From Polyangiaceae bacterium (GTDB taxonomy: Bacteria; Myxococcota_A; Polyangia; Polyangiales; Polyangiaceae): 64,000 bases of DNA. The notes under the pieces were generated by a model that saw nothing but the letters and a program-made list of their open reading frames with translations, was not told the DNA's origin and did no database searches. The position numbers were made by a program, and so were the translations under genes. The DNA is taken from assembly GCA_016715885.1 (NCBI GenBank), contig JADJXL010000001.1:758823-822822 (forward strand), given 5' to 3'. The stretch's first letter is position 1. The number at the start of each line of letters is the position of its first letter. Of this stretch, positions 55,281 through 63,955 are shown piece after piece.

Positions 55281-56345
55281 TTAAAAATTCCCCGAAAAGA
55301 CGACTCCGCCGTGGGCGGGCGAAAACGTCGGTTGCACGATGAGGCTCGTTTTCGTAGTTTGCTTGGGCGGATTTTGCTTGGCCGAGTGCCAGCGGATCAT
55401 GCCCACGGCCGCCGTGCCGAGCGCCATCGCTCCAAGTGACGTCATGCCCAAAAACAGCCCGAAACTGCGATTCTTGCGCTCGTTGTCTGCGTCGGGGTGA
55501 TAATACGAATTGCGCGGGCAAAGCATATCTTCACCGCATTGCTCGACGAGCTTCCGTTCGGCATCGACGCTATCGAGCTTGAAGCCAACGCCGGCACCGA
55601 TCGCTACGAGCCCGATGCCGCCGACGACCGTTTGCCATACTGGAAACCCTCGTTTCTCCGCAGGTTTCGATGCATTCGGATCCAGATCCCACGAGGGCAC
55701 GGCGGACGGTGACGAGCTCTCCGCCGTCTCGATAGGCGCCGAAGAATCCGATTGCGAATCGCGCGTAGGAAGATTCAACAATTCCCGAATGGGCATTTCG
55801 TGGACTGCGCCGGCATCGATGTCGATGGTGCTTCCGCTACGCCGAACGCCCTTGGCGAACGCGACGACTTGGTGCATGCCGGGGTCGACGTATCGAGGCT
55901 GCTCGAGTTGTGCCGATTCGATGGCGACCCCGTCGATCTCGACGCGCAAATCGTAACCGCTCGCGAGTGATTGAGGTCCCGTGAATTTGATTTGTCCAAG
56001 CTTTGGGCGCAGCGCATCCGCTCGTGCCGATGCTCTTTGACTCCGTTCCTCTTGGCCTTGCTCTCGTGCTGCCTTTTCGACGAGCACGAACGTCGCGTAG
56101 GCATTCGCGAGTTTCCCATGTTCTTCATGACATTCGGCCAGCGTGAACTTGGCGCCCAATCCGTCGGGCAGCATTTGCGTCACGCGCTCGATCATGGGAC
56201 ACGCTTTTTCGTAATCGCCGGCGTCCATTGCGGCAACTGCATCGTCGTAAAGGACCTTCGGATCGGGCGGCTGCTCCGTTTCATCGGCAAAAGCCGACGA
56301 GGGCAGAACGAATAGTGACAAACCAATCATGAAATGCACGCGCAT
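55281..56345 (-). CDS. Periplasmic TPR protein with two C-terminal membrane spans
   Basis: A 354-residue protein starting at ATG 56345 (GAGAGG upstream). A signal peptide ends ~residue 20 (SAFADE). TPR-like helices (~30-125: LYDDAVAAMDAGDYEKACPMIERVTQMLPDGLGAKFTLAECHEEHGKLANAY) are followed by a beta region with PEGA-like character (LRVEIDGVAIESAQLEQPRYVDPGMHQVVAF), an acidic linker and two hydrophobic segments (VWQTVVGGIGLVAIGAGVGF and MTSLGAMALGTAAVGMI). It has the same architecture as the protein at 18800-19732, from which it differs clearly. Its start faces the minisatellite gap. Confidence 0.82.
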   Translation of the reverse strand: MRVHFMIGLSLFVLPSSAFADETEQPPDPKVLYDDAVAAMDAGDYEKACPMIERVTQMLPDGLGAKFTLAECHEEHGKLANAYATFVLVEKAAREQGQEERSQRASARADALRPKLGQIKFTGPQSLASGYDLRVEIDGVAIESAQLEQPRYVDPGMHQVVAFAKGVRRSGSTIDIDAGAVHEMPIRELLNLPTRDSQSDSSAPIETAESSSPSAVPSWDLDPNASKPAEKRGFPVWQTVVGGIGLVAIGAGVGFKLDSVDAERKLVEQCGEDMLCPRNSYYHPDADNERKNRSFGLFLGMTSLGAMALGTAAVGMIRWHSAKQNPPKQTTKTSLIVQPTFSPAHGGVVFSGNF

Positions 56346-57063
56346 GGTCGAATTCACCTCTCTCGGGAATCGTTCAGTAAATGCTTTCGCGGCGACCATT
56401 TTCATGGGCCGTGCTCGTGGCGCCCAATGCCGAGGACGGCATTCGAATGCCCTGTGTCGAAGATTCCATGAAGTAGCGAATTCTGCTTCGGGGGCAATCG
56501 ACGTACCAGGGAACGCCACCCGACGAGCAACGTCATTCACGGAGCGGTACGTGCTCGACGCCTGCTTGCGTGTGATGAGCGCACATGGGTCAGTGCGAAG
56601 CGAGGTCCCATGAGCATGGGCGATCGCCTGCGTCGGATCGAAATCCCGCCGAGCGATGGCCCATTTACATTTCGGTCATTTGAGAAATTTCTTTGCAAGG
56701 GGCGATTGACGTCCATGTCAATCGGCCGTTTCGTCCAGGTTTGGCACCTGACGTGTACGCCAAGGGAGGATTTGCTGTCGGGAAAGCAACCTTGCGTCCA
56801 CGTCAACCGGGGATTCTGGTTGGCAAGGCGCATCTTCCATCTCTGGAAGGTGGGGATCCCGGACGCGTTTCGTCGCCTTGCGTCTCGGTAGAGTCGGGTT
56901 TCTGGTGGGCGAGGGCGACTTGCGCCGGTGTAAGGTGGAGATCCTGGTCGGGAAGTCGAGCCAGCGTCTCGGGAAGGTGCGGTTTTCGCTTGCGCGAGCG
57001 CGTTGACGACCTCCGACAAACCTCTGGAGTTCGCGACGCAGTGGCTGTACCCTCGCGTTTGTC
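56346..57063. other. 718-bp gap with no credible gene; holds a 21-bp minisatellite
   Basis: Frames across this stretch on both strands have no start with a ribosome site and no family resemblance. The second half (about 56760-56990) carries a degenerate tandem repeat annotated separately. The rest shows nothing I can name; it must hold promoters for the flanking divergent genes. Confidence 0.5.
56760..56990. repeat. Degenerate 21-bp tandem repeat, about 10 units
   Basis: On the minus strand the unit approximates TTCCCGACCAGGATCTCCACC, with 21-22 bp spacing and strong divergence between copies (for example TTCCCGAGACGCTGGCTCGAC and TTACACCGGCGCAAGTCGCCC). The period is a multiple of three, so open frames cross it by chance; it is intergenic here. 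Confidence 0.6.
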
Positions 57064-58158
57064 ATGGCGACGAGCTACCTCTTCACGCACAAGCAAGAGC
57101 AGAACGAATGGCGCGTTTTGCGCCTGGAAAAACACCTCTTGACCGACATCCGGTGGCGTGACACCGACTCGCGTAATCGCGTGGTTCAAGAATTCGCGAG
57201 CGCCGCGGAGGCGGCGGCACACGTCGAGTGTTTCGTCGCGCTTCGTAAACGTGCCGGATACCGCGTACGTGAGGTGGAGCAAGCTTCCGACACCATCGTT
57301 CTTCCTCCTGAGCTGACTGGCCGTCCGCTCCGCAGGTGGCTTTCCAAGACCGATCGGTCGCCGGGTCGATTCGTACTCGTCGTGGATCGCCGTATGTCGA
57401 GCGAGACGCTTGCGAAAAGCATCGATCGTATGCAGCAAGAAAAGCTTCCGATGGTGGTCGCCGATATTTCATCGCGGACACCACCGACCGAGCGCTTGAG
57501 TCGAGCGTTCATTGGCAAATCCCTGCCCACCGTCCGCAGCTTGGTCGTCACCAACATCATGCCTGTGAAGCATGGGTTTCAACACGGGGACATCAGCACC
57601 GTCTTCGTAGCGATGCCGAATCTACAACGTGCAATGGTGAACGGGGATTTCGAGTTTCGCCCATTCGAGCACTCCGCATTGAACGAGCTGTGTATGCTGA
57701 GCGAACCGCTACGCAACTCACCCGTGGAAACGCTTGGACAGTGCTCGTTGCCGGGCCTCCAAAAGCTCGCAATCATGCTTCGCGAGGAGGTGCGCAGCGA
57801 ATGTCATGACAAAGCGTGTGCCATTGCATTGTCGACGCTCGATGCCCCGCGCCTCGAATGGGTACGCGTTCGGGGCATCGAGGACATTACGGTGTTCCTC
57901 GATGAGCTTTCGAGCCGAGGTTTGCCGCCGTCTTTGCATACGTTGTGGCTCGAAGGGGAAATCAGCGACGAAGATGCATTGCTCGACGTGCTCGAGCGGC
58001 ATGCCGACGTGCTCCGCACGCTCCGCAGCCTTTCGCTTCCGCTGCTGGACGAGGTGTCATCGTGTGCAGCGGATCGCGTAAAAGAGATCCTTCCGTGTTA
58101 CGAGGACCGAAGCAACGAATTGTATATATTTCCGAATACGATAACCGAAGCGTGGTGA
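57064..58158 (+). CDS. WGR-like N-terminal domain plus leucine-rich-repeat-like C-terminus
   Basis: A 364-residue cytoplasmic protein. The first ~75 residues resemble a WGR domain (EWRVLRLEKHLLTDIRWRD, then FASAAEAAAHVECFVALRKRAGYREV-type ending, here GYRVREV), although the WGR tripeptide itself is replaced. The rest has irregular leucine-rich-repeat-like units (SALNELCML, LPGLQKLAI, LDAPRLEWVRV, LPPSLHTLWLEG). In myxobacteria WGR-LRR proteins are common and uncharacterised. It ends 2 bp before the stop of the convergent broken YD gene at the edge of the accessory island. Confidence 0.72.
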   Translation: MATSYLFTHKQEQNEWRVLRLEKHLLTDIRWRDTDSRNRVVQEFASAAEAAAHVECFVALRKRAGYRVREVEQASDTIVLPPELTGRPLRRWLSKTDRSPGRFVLVVDRRMSSETLAKSIDRMQQEKLPMVVADISSRTPPTERLSRAFIGKSLPTVRSLVVTNIMPVKHGFQHGDISTVFVAMPNLQRAMVNGDFEFRPFEHSALNELCMLSEPLRNSPVETLGQCSLPGLQKLAIMLREEVRSECHDKACAIALSTLDAPRLEWVRVRGIEDITVFLDELSSRGLPPSLHTLWLEGEISDEDALLDVLERHADVLRTLRSLSLPLLDEVSSCAADRVKEILPCYEDRSNELYIFPNTITEAW

Positions 58159-58329
58159 TGTCACGATTTCCCGTCGTATCTACGTCGTTCGTCGGCGCTT
58201 GTGCGTCCACGATCGCGGAGCGGCCACGGATACTCCAGCGCTTTGAGCCTTCCAATTTCGTCGTACGCGATCCGCGCGGTAAACGATTCTCCACCCACGA
58301 TTTTCGGCGTGCTTACGCTGTTGGTACGT

Positions 58330-58367
58330 GGCATCTTTTCAGGAGTCAGGCATCTTTTCAGGAGCCA
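58330..58367. repeat. 19-bp tandem duplication causing a frameshift
   Basis: GGCATCTTTTCAGGAGTCA (58330-58348) is directly repeated as GGCATCTTTTCAGGAGCCA (58349-58367). Because 19 is not a multiple of three, the minus-strand frame stops at APEKMPDS; deleting one copy yields APEKMPRTNSVSTPKIV and a sensible tail. Confidence 0.9.
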
Positions 58368-59046
58368 ACCACCCGGCACGGCGCAGCTTCTTGCGGGTGT
58401 GGGCATTTATCTGCTCCGCCACCTGTAAAGCGAAATCGCCTCGCTCCAACGCCAGCGCCACGCTGACAAACCCGTCGGCACGCCGCACGGGTAGCTGCGC
58501 CTTGTTCAATGCCTGCGCCAATTGGAGTAGGAAATCAATGGCGCGCTCGTCTCGCTCGTTCTGCCAGATGTCTTGGTTGGCCGCTGCGCACATCGCTTCG
58601 AGCTCCGGCGACAGCTTCACGTCCAGCTCGTCCCACTGCCACTCACAGGGATTCCAGATGGCTTCGAGACCATGATCGCCATGGGCTTGCATCAGCCGCT
58701 CGCGCTCGGGAACCGTGTTCAGGGAGACCAGAGGAGGCAGCATATGCTCATATGCGGCCTCCATGTACTTCACCGCCAGAACGTACACTTCTTCGTTGAC
58801 GCCAGTTCGCGCAATCGCGTCCAGGATGGCGGCGGTCAATCCCTGTAGCAAATCGCGCTTGCGCGCTTTCAAACTGGTTTGTCGTGTCGGACGCTCGAAG
58901 TCTACGATTCGCCTGCCATCGGGGAAACACCAGTGGATACGTACGATCCGTCCCGTCGGGTCGTATTCGAGCTCGTGCCAGTCTTCGAAGGTCTGTGACG
59001 GCGGATTTATTACGCGACGATCACGACGCACCATCTGCCCCCGGTT

Positions 59047-59054
59047 GTTGTACT
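59047..59054. repeat. IS66 target-site duplication, left copy
   Basis: GTTGTACT, identical to 61477-61484; eight bases is the usual duplication size for IS66 elements. Confidence 0.9.
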
Positions 59055-60495
59055 GTATCCGCCCGACCAACTACACCCGACGCCTGCCGTGCACGTGCTA
59101 CGCTCAACGCGGACGCGTGCATCGCGCACACGCATGCGCTTTCTGCGCCGGCGTCAGATCCTGCAAACAAAAAATTCTTTCGACCTAGCGCAACCCAACG
59201 TAATCGTCTTTCGGCTTCGCCGTTGTCGATCTCGAATTGGCCATCCGAGAAGCACCGACGCCACGCAGCTTCTTGCTTTTCAGCGTACCGCGCCGCATCG
59301 TAGAGCGGTGTTTTCGGAATCGCTTGCGGCTTGACGTCGCGAATCCATTGATAGAGCTCGTCCACGAGCGGCACGCTGCGCAACGTCCTTTGCGCGAGCC
59401 GATCTTCGCTGGAAAGCTTGTGCTCCTTGTATTCGCGCTCGAGGTTGTAGATCGCCTTGAAGAAATTGATCGCCACGGCCGCTCGGACATCGCCGAGCTT
59501 CGCAGCTTCCTCGAATTTGCGCCGAATGTGCATCCCGCAGCCGAGACGACGCTCTGCCGGAACGATCTCCGTATCGCCATCCATGGCATCTCGAAGCGCT
59601 TTTTCATACCCAGCGTACCCGTCGCCTTGCAAATGGCCGCGGAAACCATCGAGAAATTCTGCCGGCCCATCCGCCTTCCAATTCGGCGTGTAGTGGAATG
59701 CGACGAGTCCCGCCCCCGAATACGCCCACAAGTGCCCTCGTTTCACGCCATTTGGATGGTCTCGCTCGAGCACCGGCAAACCCGTGTCGTCCGCATTGAT
59801 GTACTGGGATGCAATCACCTTTTCCGCGACGCGCCCAGCAACTGAGCGAGCACATCGAGCGCAAAAGCCGACCAGTCTCCGATCGTCGATGTCGACAGCG
59901 GTACGCCCATGCGCGCGAATTCCTTGCATTGCCGATAAAGCGGCATGGAATCCTCGCACTTGTCGACGACGATTTTCGCGAGCAGTCCCGAGCCGGGTCG
60001 CCCTTTATCCATGACTTTTTCGCCCGGCGCCACCACCACGCCCTTATCACAAACGCCGCACACGAGTTTTTCTCGAAGCTCCTCGATGACCACGACTTTG
60101 GCCGGAATGAAGTCCAAAATCTGACTCTTGACGTAATCCATGCACGTCTTGTCAGCGCCACACGCAGCACATTTTCGCAGCTCTTCGGGCACGGCAATCA
60201 CCTTCTGTTGCCGAGGCAAGTTGCTCGGCAATGGATTGCGGCCCTTGTGGCCTTTGAGCGGCTTGGGCGCGGGCGGTTTCGGTGGTGCGGGTGGCGGCGC
60301 TTCGGGTGCATCTTCGCCGAGTTTCGCGAGCATTGCCTTCAGGTCTTCGGTACTGATTTTCTCGCTCTTGCGCCCGTACAGTGAGCGCAACGCCTTTTGC
60401 AACCGCATGGCGAGCGCCGTGTTTTCCTCTTTGACCCGCAACAAAAGGTCCATGACCAGCGCGATGAGCTCGTCGATGCGGCCTGCTTCGGCCAT
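59055..60495 (-). pseudogene. tnpC: IS66 TnpC transposase, frameshifted and C-terminally degenerate
   Basis: The start is approximately the ATG at 60495 (MAEAGRIDEL). An N-terminal leucine-zipper-like helix, a Pro-rich linker and a zinc-finger-like CAACGADKTC precede the catalytic domain. One base is lost at about 59830 (GGC-GCG instead of GGCCGCG). In the corrected frame the DDE residues are visible: the D of INADDTG, the D of LQGDGYAGY and the E of NGEAERRLR. After GRKNFLFAGSDAG the usual ~60-residue tail is missing and the frame runs out of the element at 59055. Confidence 0.88.
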
Positions 60496-60674
60496 CGCCT
60501 GGAGTTTGGCGCGTACGTCGGCAAGGTCATCGTGGCGTGAGTTTGTCGAGGGGAAGACATGAGCGCCCCGTACCGGATGGCGCTGCGAGTGGTTGAACAG
60601 AACGACAAACTTTCTGTTTGTCGCCGGAGTTTTCCCACGATTTGAGGGCAAACCACAAGATGTGGCGGTCAACT

Positions 60675-61048
60675 TCAGGCAGCATTGTCCGCGCGGCGCA
60701 CGAGCCTGAAGCGTTTGCGTCGCTGTGCATCGCTCAAGTCGATACCTTCGAGGAGCAATCCCAGCTCGGCGGCGTCGACTTCGACGTGACGAGCGCTGGA
60801 TGGTACGGGCATTGGCAGGTGAAACCGGCCCTGGGCAAGCCGCTTGGCGAAGATGCAATATCCGGTGCGATCCCAGAAAAGGACGCGGATCTGGTCCCCT
60901 CGACGGTTCTGAAAACAAAAAGATGCCCTGACGCCGGGTCTTCGCCGATGACTTGCATCACGGCGGCGGACAAACCATCGAAGCCTTTGCGCAGATCCGC
61001 AGGCGCCGCAGCCAAATAAATGCGCAATGCCGGCGGAAGCGTGAACAT
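60675..61048 (-). pseudogene. tnpB: IS66 TnpB, single-base frameshift
   Basis: The N-terminus (MFTLPPALRIYLAAAPADLRKGFDGL) and the block GHLFVF are typical of TnpB. At about 60913 one base, most likely an A in AGAAACC, is missing. After correcting the frame the sequence continues RRGDQIRVLFWDRTGYCIFAKRLAQG to a stop at 60675, giving the expected ~124 residues. IS66 TnpB is needed for transposition. Confidence 0.88.
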
Positions 61049-61401
61049 TATCGCATCGCCCTTTCCTGCAGCACATCGAGCACTCGGCGAAGCGTCGTAT
61101 CGTCGAATCCCGGCAAGACGCGCACTGTATTGCGATCGTCGACAACGATATCGACGTGCTGGTCATGTCCCTGCACGAGCCCGCAATCTCGCGAGACGAC
61201 GTGAGGCAGAAATGCGGGTGCGGCAGAAGTCTGCGCGGCATGCTCGTCGTCGAGCAAGCCATCTTTTCTCAGCCGCCAACGCCACGAGTGAAGCGAATGC
61301 GCCTCGACACCAACGCGCGCACCAAACTCGGTTGCCGTCTCGCCACTACGTTTCCACTCTTTTACAAGCTTCGCCCATTGCGATGCGTTTCTCCGTGCCA
61401 T
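61048..61401 (-). CDS. tnpA: IS66 TnpA (helix-turn-helix protein)
   Basis: A 117-residue protein, the usual size for IS66 TnpA, with an N-terminal helix-turn-helix (residues ~18-43, GETATEFGARVGVEAHSLHSWRWRLR) and a C-terminal helix. It is intact. Its stop overlaps the tnpB start at 61048 (ATGA), as is usual in IS66 elements. It probably binds the element ends. Confidence 0.9.
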   Translation of the reverse strand: MARRNASQWAKLVKEWKRSGETATEFGARVGVEAHSLHSWRWRLRKDGLLDDEHAAQTSAAPAFLPHVVSRDCGLVQGHDQHVDIVVDDRNTVRVLPGFDDTTLRRVLDVLQERAMR

Positions 61402-61476
61402 CCCGACCTCCTGTCGCGGCCAGGATCATAGTGCAATCTCGAGGGCCCGCTCCGGTGCGGATGGCCGGATGGTTAC

Positions 61477-61484
61477 GTTGTACT
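61477..61484. repeat. IS66 target-site duplication, right copy
   Basis: GTTGTACT, identical to 59047-59054. The duplicated bases lie inside the codons for QYN of the interrupted gene. Confidence 0.9.
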
Positions 61485-61963
61485 GGTAGGTTTTCGTATG
61501 TGCGCCTCCCATGGCATAGACCGAATATTGCGCGACGATGCGGCTTTCATGGATGGCGAACCACTCCACGTTGATCCAGTCCTTCTCGGCATTGTAGCTG
61601 TAGAGAACTGCCATGATTCCGTTCGGCTCATGCACGTAAAATGTCTCATTATACATCCCGGGAAAACCTGATTGTTGTCGCTCGACGACGACGCGTCCTT
61701 CGGCATCATAACCGTATCCAAATGCACTCGTTGGCGGGTCCGGTTCACCAGGGAGCAACTTCCCGCGCGGGAAGTTTCCAATCTCGAAATGCGCAGGTTC
61801 ATATGAATGGCGCGCGAATGACGCCCATTCCCAACGGACGACTGACGACGTTCGGCCGCGGCCTTCAACGTCGCATATTCCGTCGGGGCTCTCGCGGCCA
61901 TTGCCTCGACCGTTTCATGCCGTCCACGTCATTCATCGCCCTTGCCTGTCCACGTAATGATCG

Positions 61964-62296
61964 TCATCGCAATGGTGACACGGCACACTCGTGATGGGTC
62001 GAATCTCCGGACAACGTCGTCGGAAGCGATGGCCGATCTCCAGGCCGATAGTCTCCACCATGCTTCTGGTGGCGAATCGTATCAAATAACGCCCAAAGAT
62101 CTCCTCGGATGTAAAGGCCAACCGCATCTTCACTGGCATTCCATCGCACGCAAACGTCTGCTTCCTCAAAGTCGGCCGACTCTGCCACGATGCGAATTGC
62201 GCCTACGACCTTTTTGCACTCGTTGCCCCCAACTTCATAGAGATAGAAGTAGCCTGTCTGGCCATCGTATTCAAAATATGCCAGCGAGATCGCCAT
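61964..62296 (-). CDS. Candidate immunity protein downstream of the Rhs toxin tip
   Basis: A 110-residue protein (ATG 62296; a TTG at 62317 overlaps the toxin stop and would add seven residues). It starts MAISLAYFEYDGQTGYFYLY and has a beta-rich pattern with RGDLWALFDT further on. Small, beta-rich proteins directly after a polymorphic toxin tip are usually immunity proteins. The last ~30 residues look less protein-like, so its end may also be frame-shifted. Function is inferred from position only. Confidence 0.5.
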   Translation of the reverse strand: MAISLAYFEYDGQTGYFYLYEVGGNECKKVVGAIRIVAESADFEEADVCVRWNASEDAVGLYIRGDLWALFDTIRHQKHGGDYRPGDRPSLPTTLSGDSTHHECAVSPLR

Positions 62297-62313
62297 CAGA
62301 GCGCATGCTGCTA

Positions 62314-63316
62314 TCAAAGATATCCGCCGACATCGGCAAACCTTTCATGGGTGGTTCTTTTGTAGTTCGCGCCAAGCCGATGCTCGGTGCGGCTCATTTG
62401 CGTATGTCACCATCTGGCGTTCGATCGACATGGTGTAATTCCATTGATGGCCGTCTGGTCCTTCGGAGCTTGGCCCTTCTCCATTTTGCTATGTCATCAG
62501 CACTGTATTTACGGATTTCTTTTCGCTTCAGCCTTCCAGAAGGCTTCACGCTCCGCCTTGAACGCCGCCCGATCGATTTTTTGATGCGGCCCTTGGGTTT
62601 TTTGCAGGGTTGGCGCCTTCGGCGGCCCCTCGTCGTCTTCGCGCCCTTCCACGTGATGATCGTCATCAGGATGGTGACGCCCACCCTGTCGCCGCCCGAC
62701 CCATTCCGACGTAATCATCCCTGTCGTACGCATCGGCGCCTTCGATCACGTCGATGGCCCCCCGTATACAGCGGATTCACCTCATTGACTGCATCAGCCA
62801 TCCGTTCGCCTGCACCGTCGAGCGACCCGCTGCCTGGTTTGCGCGACCTGCCGGTGATGCGGGTGCACCGACGAGGTTCATCAGCACTCCCAATCCAGGC
62901 TCAGGGCGATTTTGACACCCCCGTTCGCCCGCGCCTTCGACGAATCGCGCCAACGGTGACGGCGCCGCGTCCTCCGTCACCTGCGCATTCGGCTGCGTGC
63001 TGCCGCCATTGCCCGTCGTATCGACGTCATCCGACGCCGGTCTTTGCACCAACGCCGTCCGCCTCGCGTTGTGGCGCATGCCATGGCGCGCGTCTTGCTT
63101 CAGCCCGAAACTCGTCGCTCGGCTGAATGGGATCATCCAAAGGCGGCATGTCCGGATAAGGGGCTGGTGGACGATGCCTCGCCATTGAATCCGCTAGATC
63201 CACGAATGCAAGCGGATTGTTCCAGACGTAGCTGTATACGCGTTGAAGCTCTGCCCATTGTAAACGTTCGCGATGATCGGATCGGTGGAACGAATCGCCC
63301 GATGCGCGGATCAGGC
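62314..63316 (-). pseudogene. Tail of an Rhs-family polymorphic toxin with LHH/HNH-like nuclease tip
   Basis: Pieces in different frames line up with the end of Rhs proteins: DPRIGRFV (63289-63316), DPIIANVYNGQSFN and VYSYVWNNPLAFVDLADS, the hallmark boundary before the variable toxin domain. Then come a linker (ANQAAG, VNEVNPLYTGG, IDVIEGADAYDRDDYVGMGRAATG), a hydrophobic GVTILMTIITW, the block KAEREAFWKAEAKRNP, KYSADDIAK, and MELHHVDRTPDGDIRK then MSRTEHRLGANYKRTTHE. The LHH motif and following His/Glu residues are characteristic of HNH-type (LHH) toxins. At least five single- or double-base frame changes are needed, several in A-runs. The stop is at 62314. Confidence 0.75.
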
Positions 63317-63481
63317 TTCCTCGCCACAACGCGCGCCGGTGCATGCACGGAATGTCGATATGCCGCGTCATTAGCCGCTTCTTATTGCGCGAAATCTTGT
63401 TCAGGTCCGGCGGTGGCCATGGGATGTAGTCGAATGGAGGGCGTGTCGAATGCGCGCCGCAAGCTCGGCCGCTTGCTTGCA

Positions 63482-63694
63482 TTAGTGATAACGATGAACA
63501 CCCGCTTTCACGGTTATCCGCGACAGCGGCTTGCAGACCTCCTTGCACATCTGCTCGACCCCGGGCGGGGACACGCGCATCTCGTGCGTCTTGTCGTGCA
63601 ACCATTCGCGCTTGAAGAATACCTGACCGGAACCAAGGCGGCGCACGCCTGCTATGTCTTCATCACCTTGGAAATACAACGAGATTGCTGACAT
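63482..63694 (-). CDS. Small hypothetical ORF in the island
   Basis: A 70-residue frame from ATG 63694 (MSAISLYFQGDEDIAGVRRLGSG…), with the block FFKREWLHDKTHEMRVSPPGVEQM and a basic end. It overlaps no better frame and has protein-like composition. It could be a small immunity-like protein or another fragment of an Rhs-linked gene. No family is recognised. Confidence 0.4.
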   Translation of the reverse strand: MSAISLYFQGDEDIAGVRRLGSGQVFFKREWLHDKTHEMRVSPPGVEQMCKEVCKPLSRITVKAGVHRYH

Positions 63695-63719
63695 GTTGAT
63701 GCCCGCACGGACCACTTAT

Positions 63720-63953
63720 TTACCCGCATTGGCCCCAGCGTTCAGGAGCATCAACTAATGCCATCCACCACCCAATCGGGTCGAAAGAGATGTGGAGCAC
63801 ACCCACCCGAAAACCACTGCAGATCCTCGGGCATTCTCGGCCGCGTCCTCGCTTCCAGAATGTTCGGCAGCAGCATGGAGGCCGATGGAATCGGCAAAAC
63901 GCAAGACACTTTCGATGTCCTCGCGCGCATGAATGAATCCGTTTGTCCGGCAT
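63720..63953 (-). pseudogene. Decayed small gene, three frames needed
   Basis: From ATG 63953 the protein-like pieces are in three frames: REDIESVLRFADSIGLH, then MLLPNILEAR…MPEDLQWFSGG, then VLHISFDPIGWWMALVDAPERWGQCG with a stop at 63720. Joined, they give one compact protein of about 80 residues resembling the small immunity-type proteins of Rhs islands. A two-base loss near 63860 and a one- or two-base gain near 63795 would explain the breaks. Confidence 0.6.
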
Positions 63954-63955
63954 GT

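Larger units (their letters stand above)
59055..61476 (-). mobile_element. IS66-family insertion sequence, 2422 bp
   Basis: The element has tnpA, tnpB and tnpC in the IS66 order on the minus strand. Its ends are imperfect inverted repeats beginning GTATCCGCCCGACC (59055) and, on the other strand from 61476, GTAACCATCCGGCC; 18 of the first 26 bases agree, and both start with the GTA typical of IS66. Both ends are flanked by the same 8-bp target duplication GTTGTACT (59047-59054 and 61477-61484). tnpB and tnpC carry frame breaks and tnpC lacks its usual C-terminus, so the copy is probably inactive. Confidence 0.93.
58161..61936 (-). pseudogene. YD-motif protein gene, broken by IS66 and a 19-bp duplication
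   Basis: Pieces on the minus strand join into one protein of about 500 residues. The N-terminal part (61936 to 61485) probably starts at ATG 61936 and needs one or two small frame corrections (pieces MNDVDG, then VEAMAARAPTEYATLKAAA, then RWEWASFARHSYEPAHFE). It continues through YDAEGRVVVERQQ and AHTKTYQYN to the IS66 insertion. Removing the element and one target duplication restores the frame exactly (TYQYN|NRGQMVRR), followed by YDPTGRIVRIHW. The frame is shifted again at 58349 by a 19-bp duplication; the restored tail has YDEIGRLKALEYP and stops at 58161. The three YD-G-R motifs resemble Rhs/YD repeats. The family is unnamed; the gene follows a toxin/immunity region and may be an immunity or accessory protein. 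Confidence 0.85.

Noticed and set aside
60675..61048. Programmed frameshifting in tnpB
   Set aside because: The site lacks a slippery heptamer with a stem, and tnpC in the same element is also broken; simple decay or a missed base is more likely.
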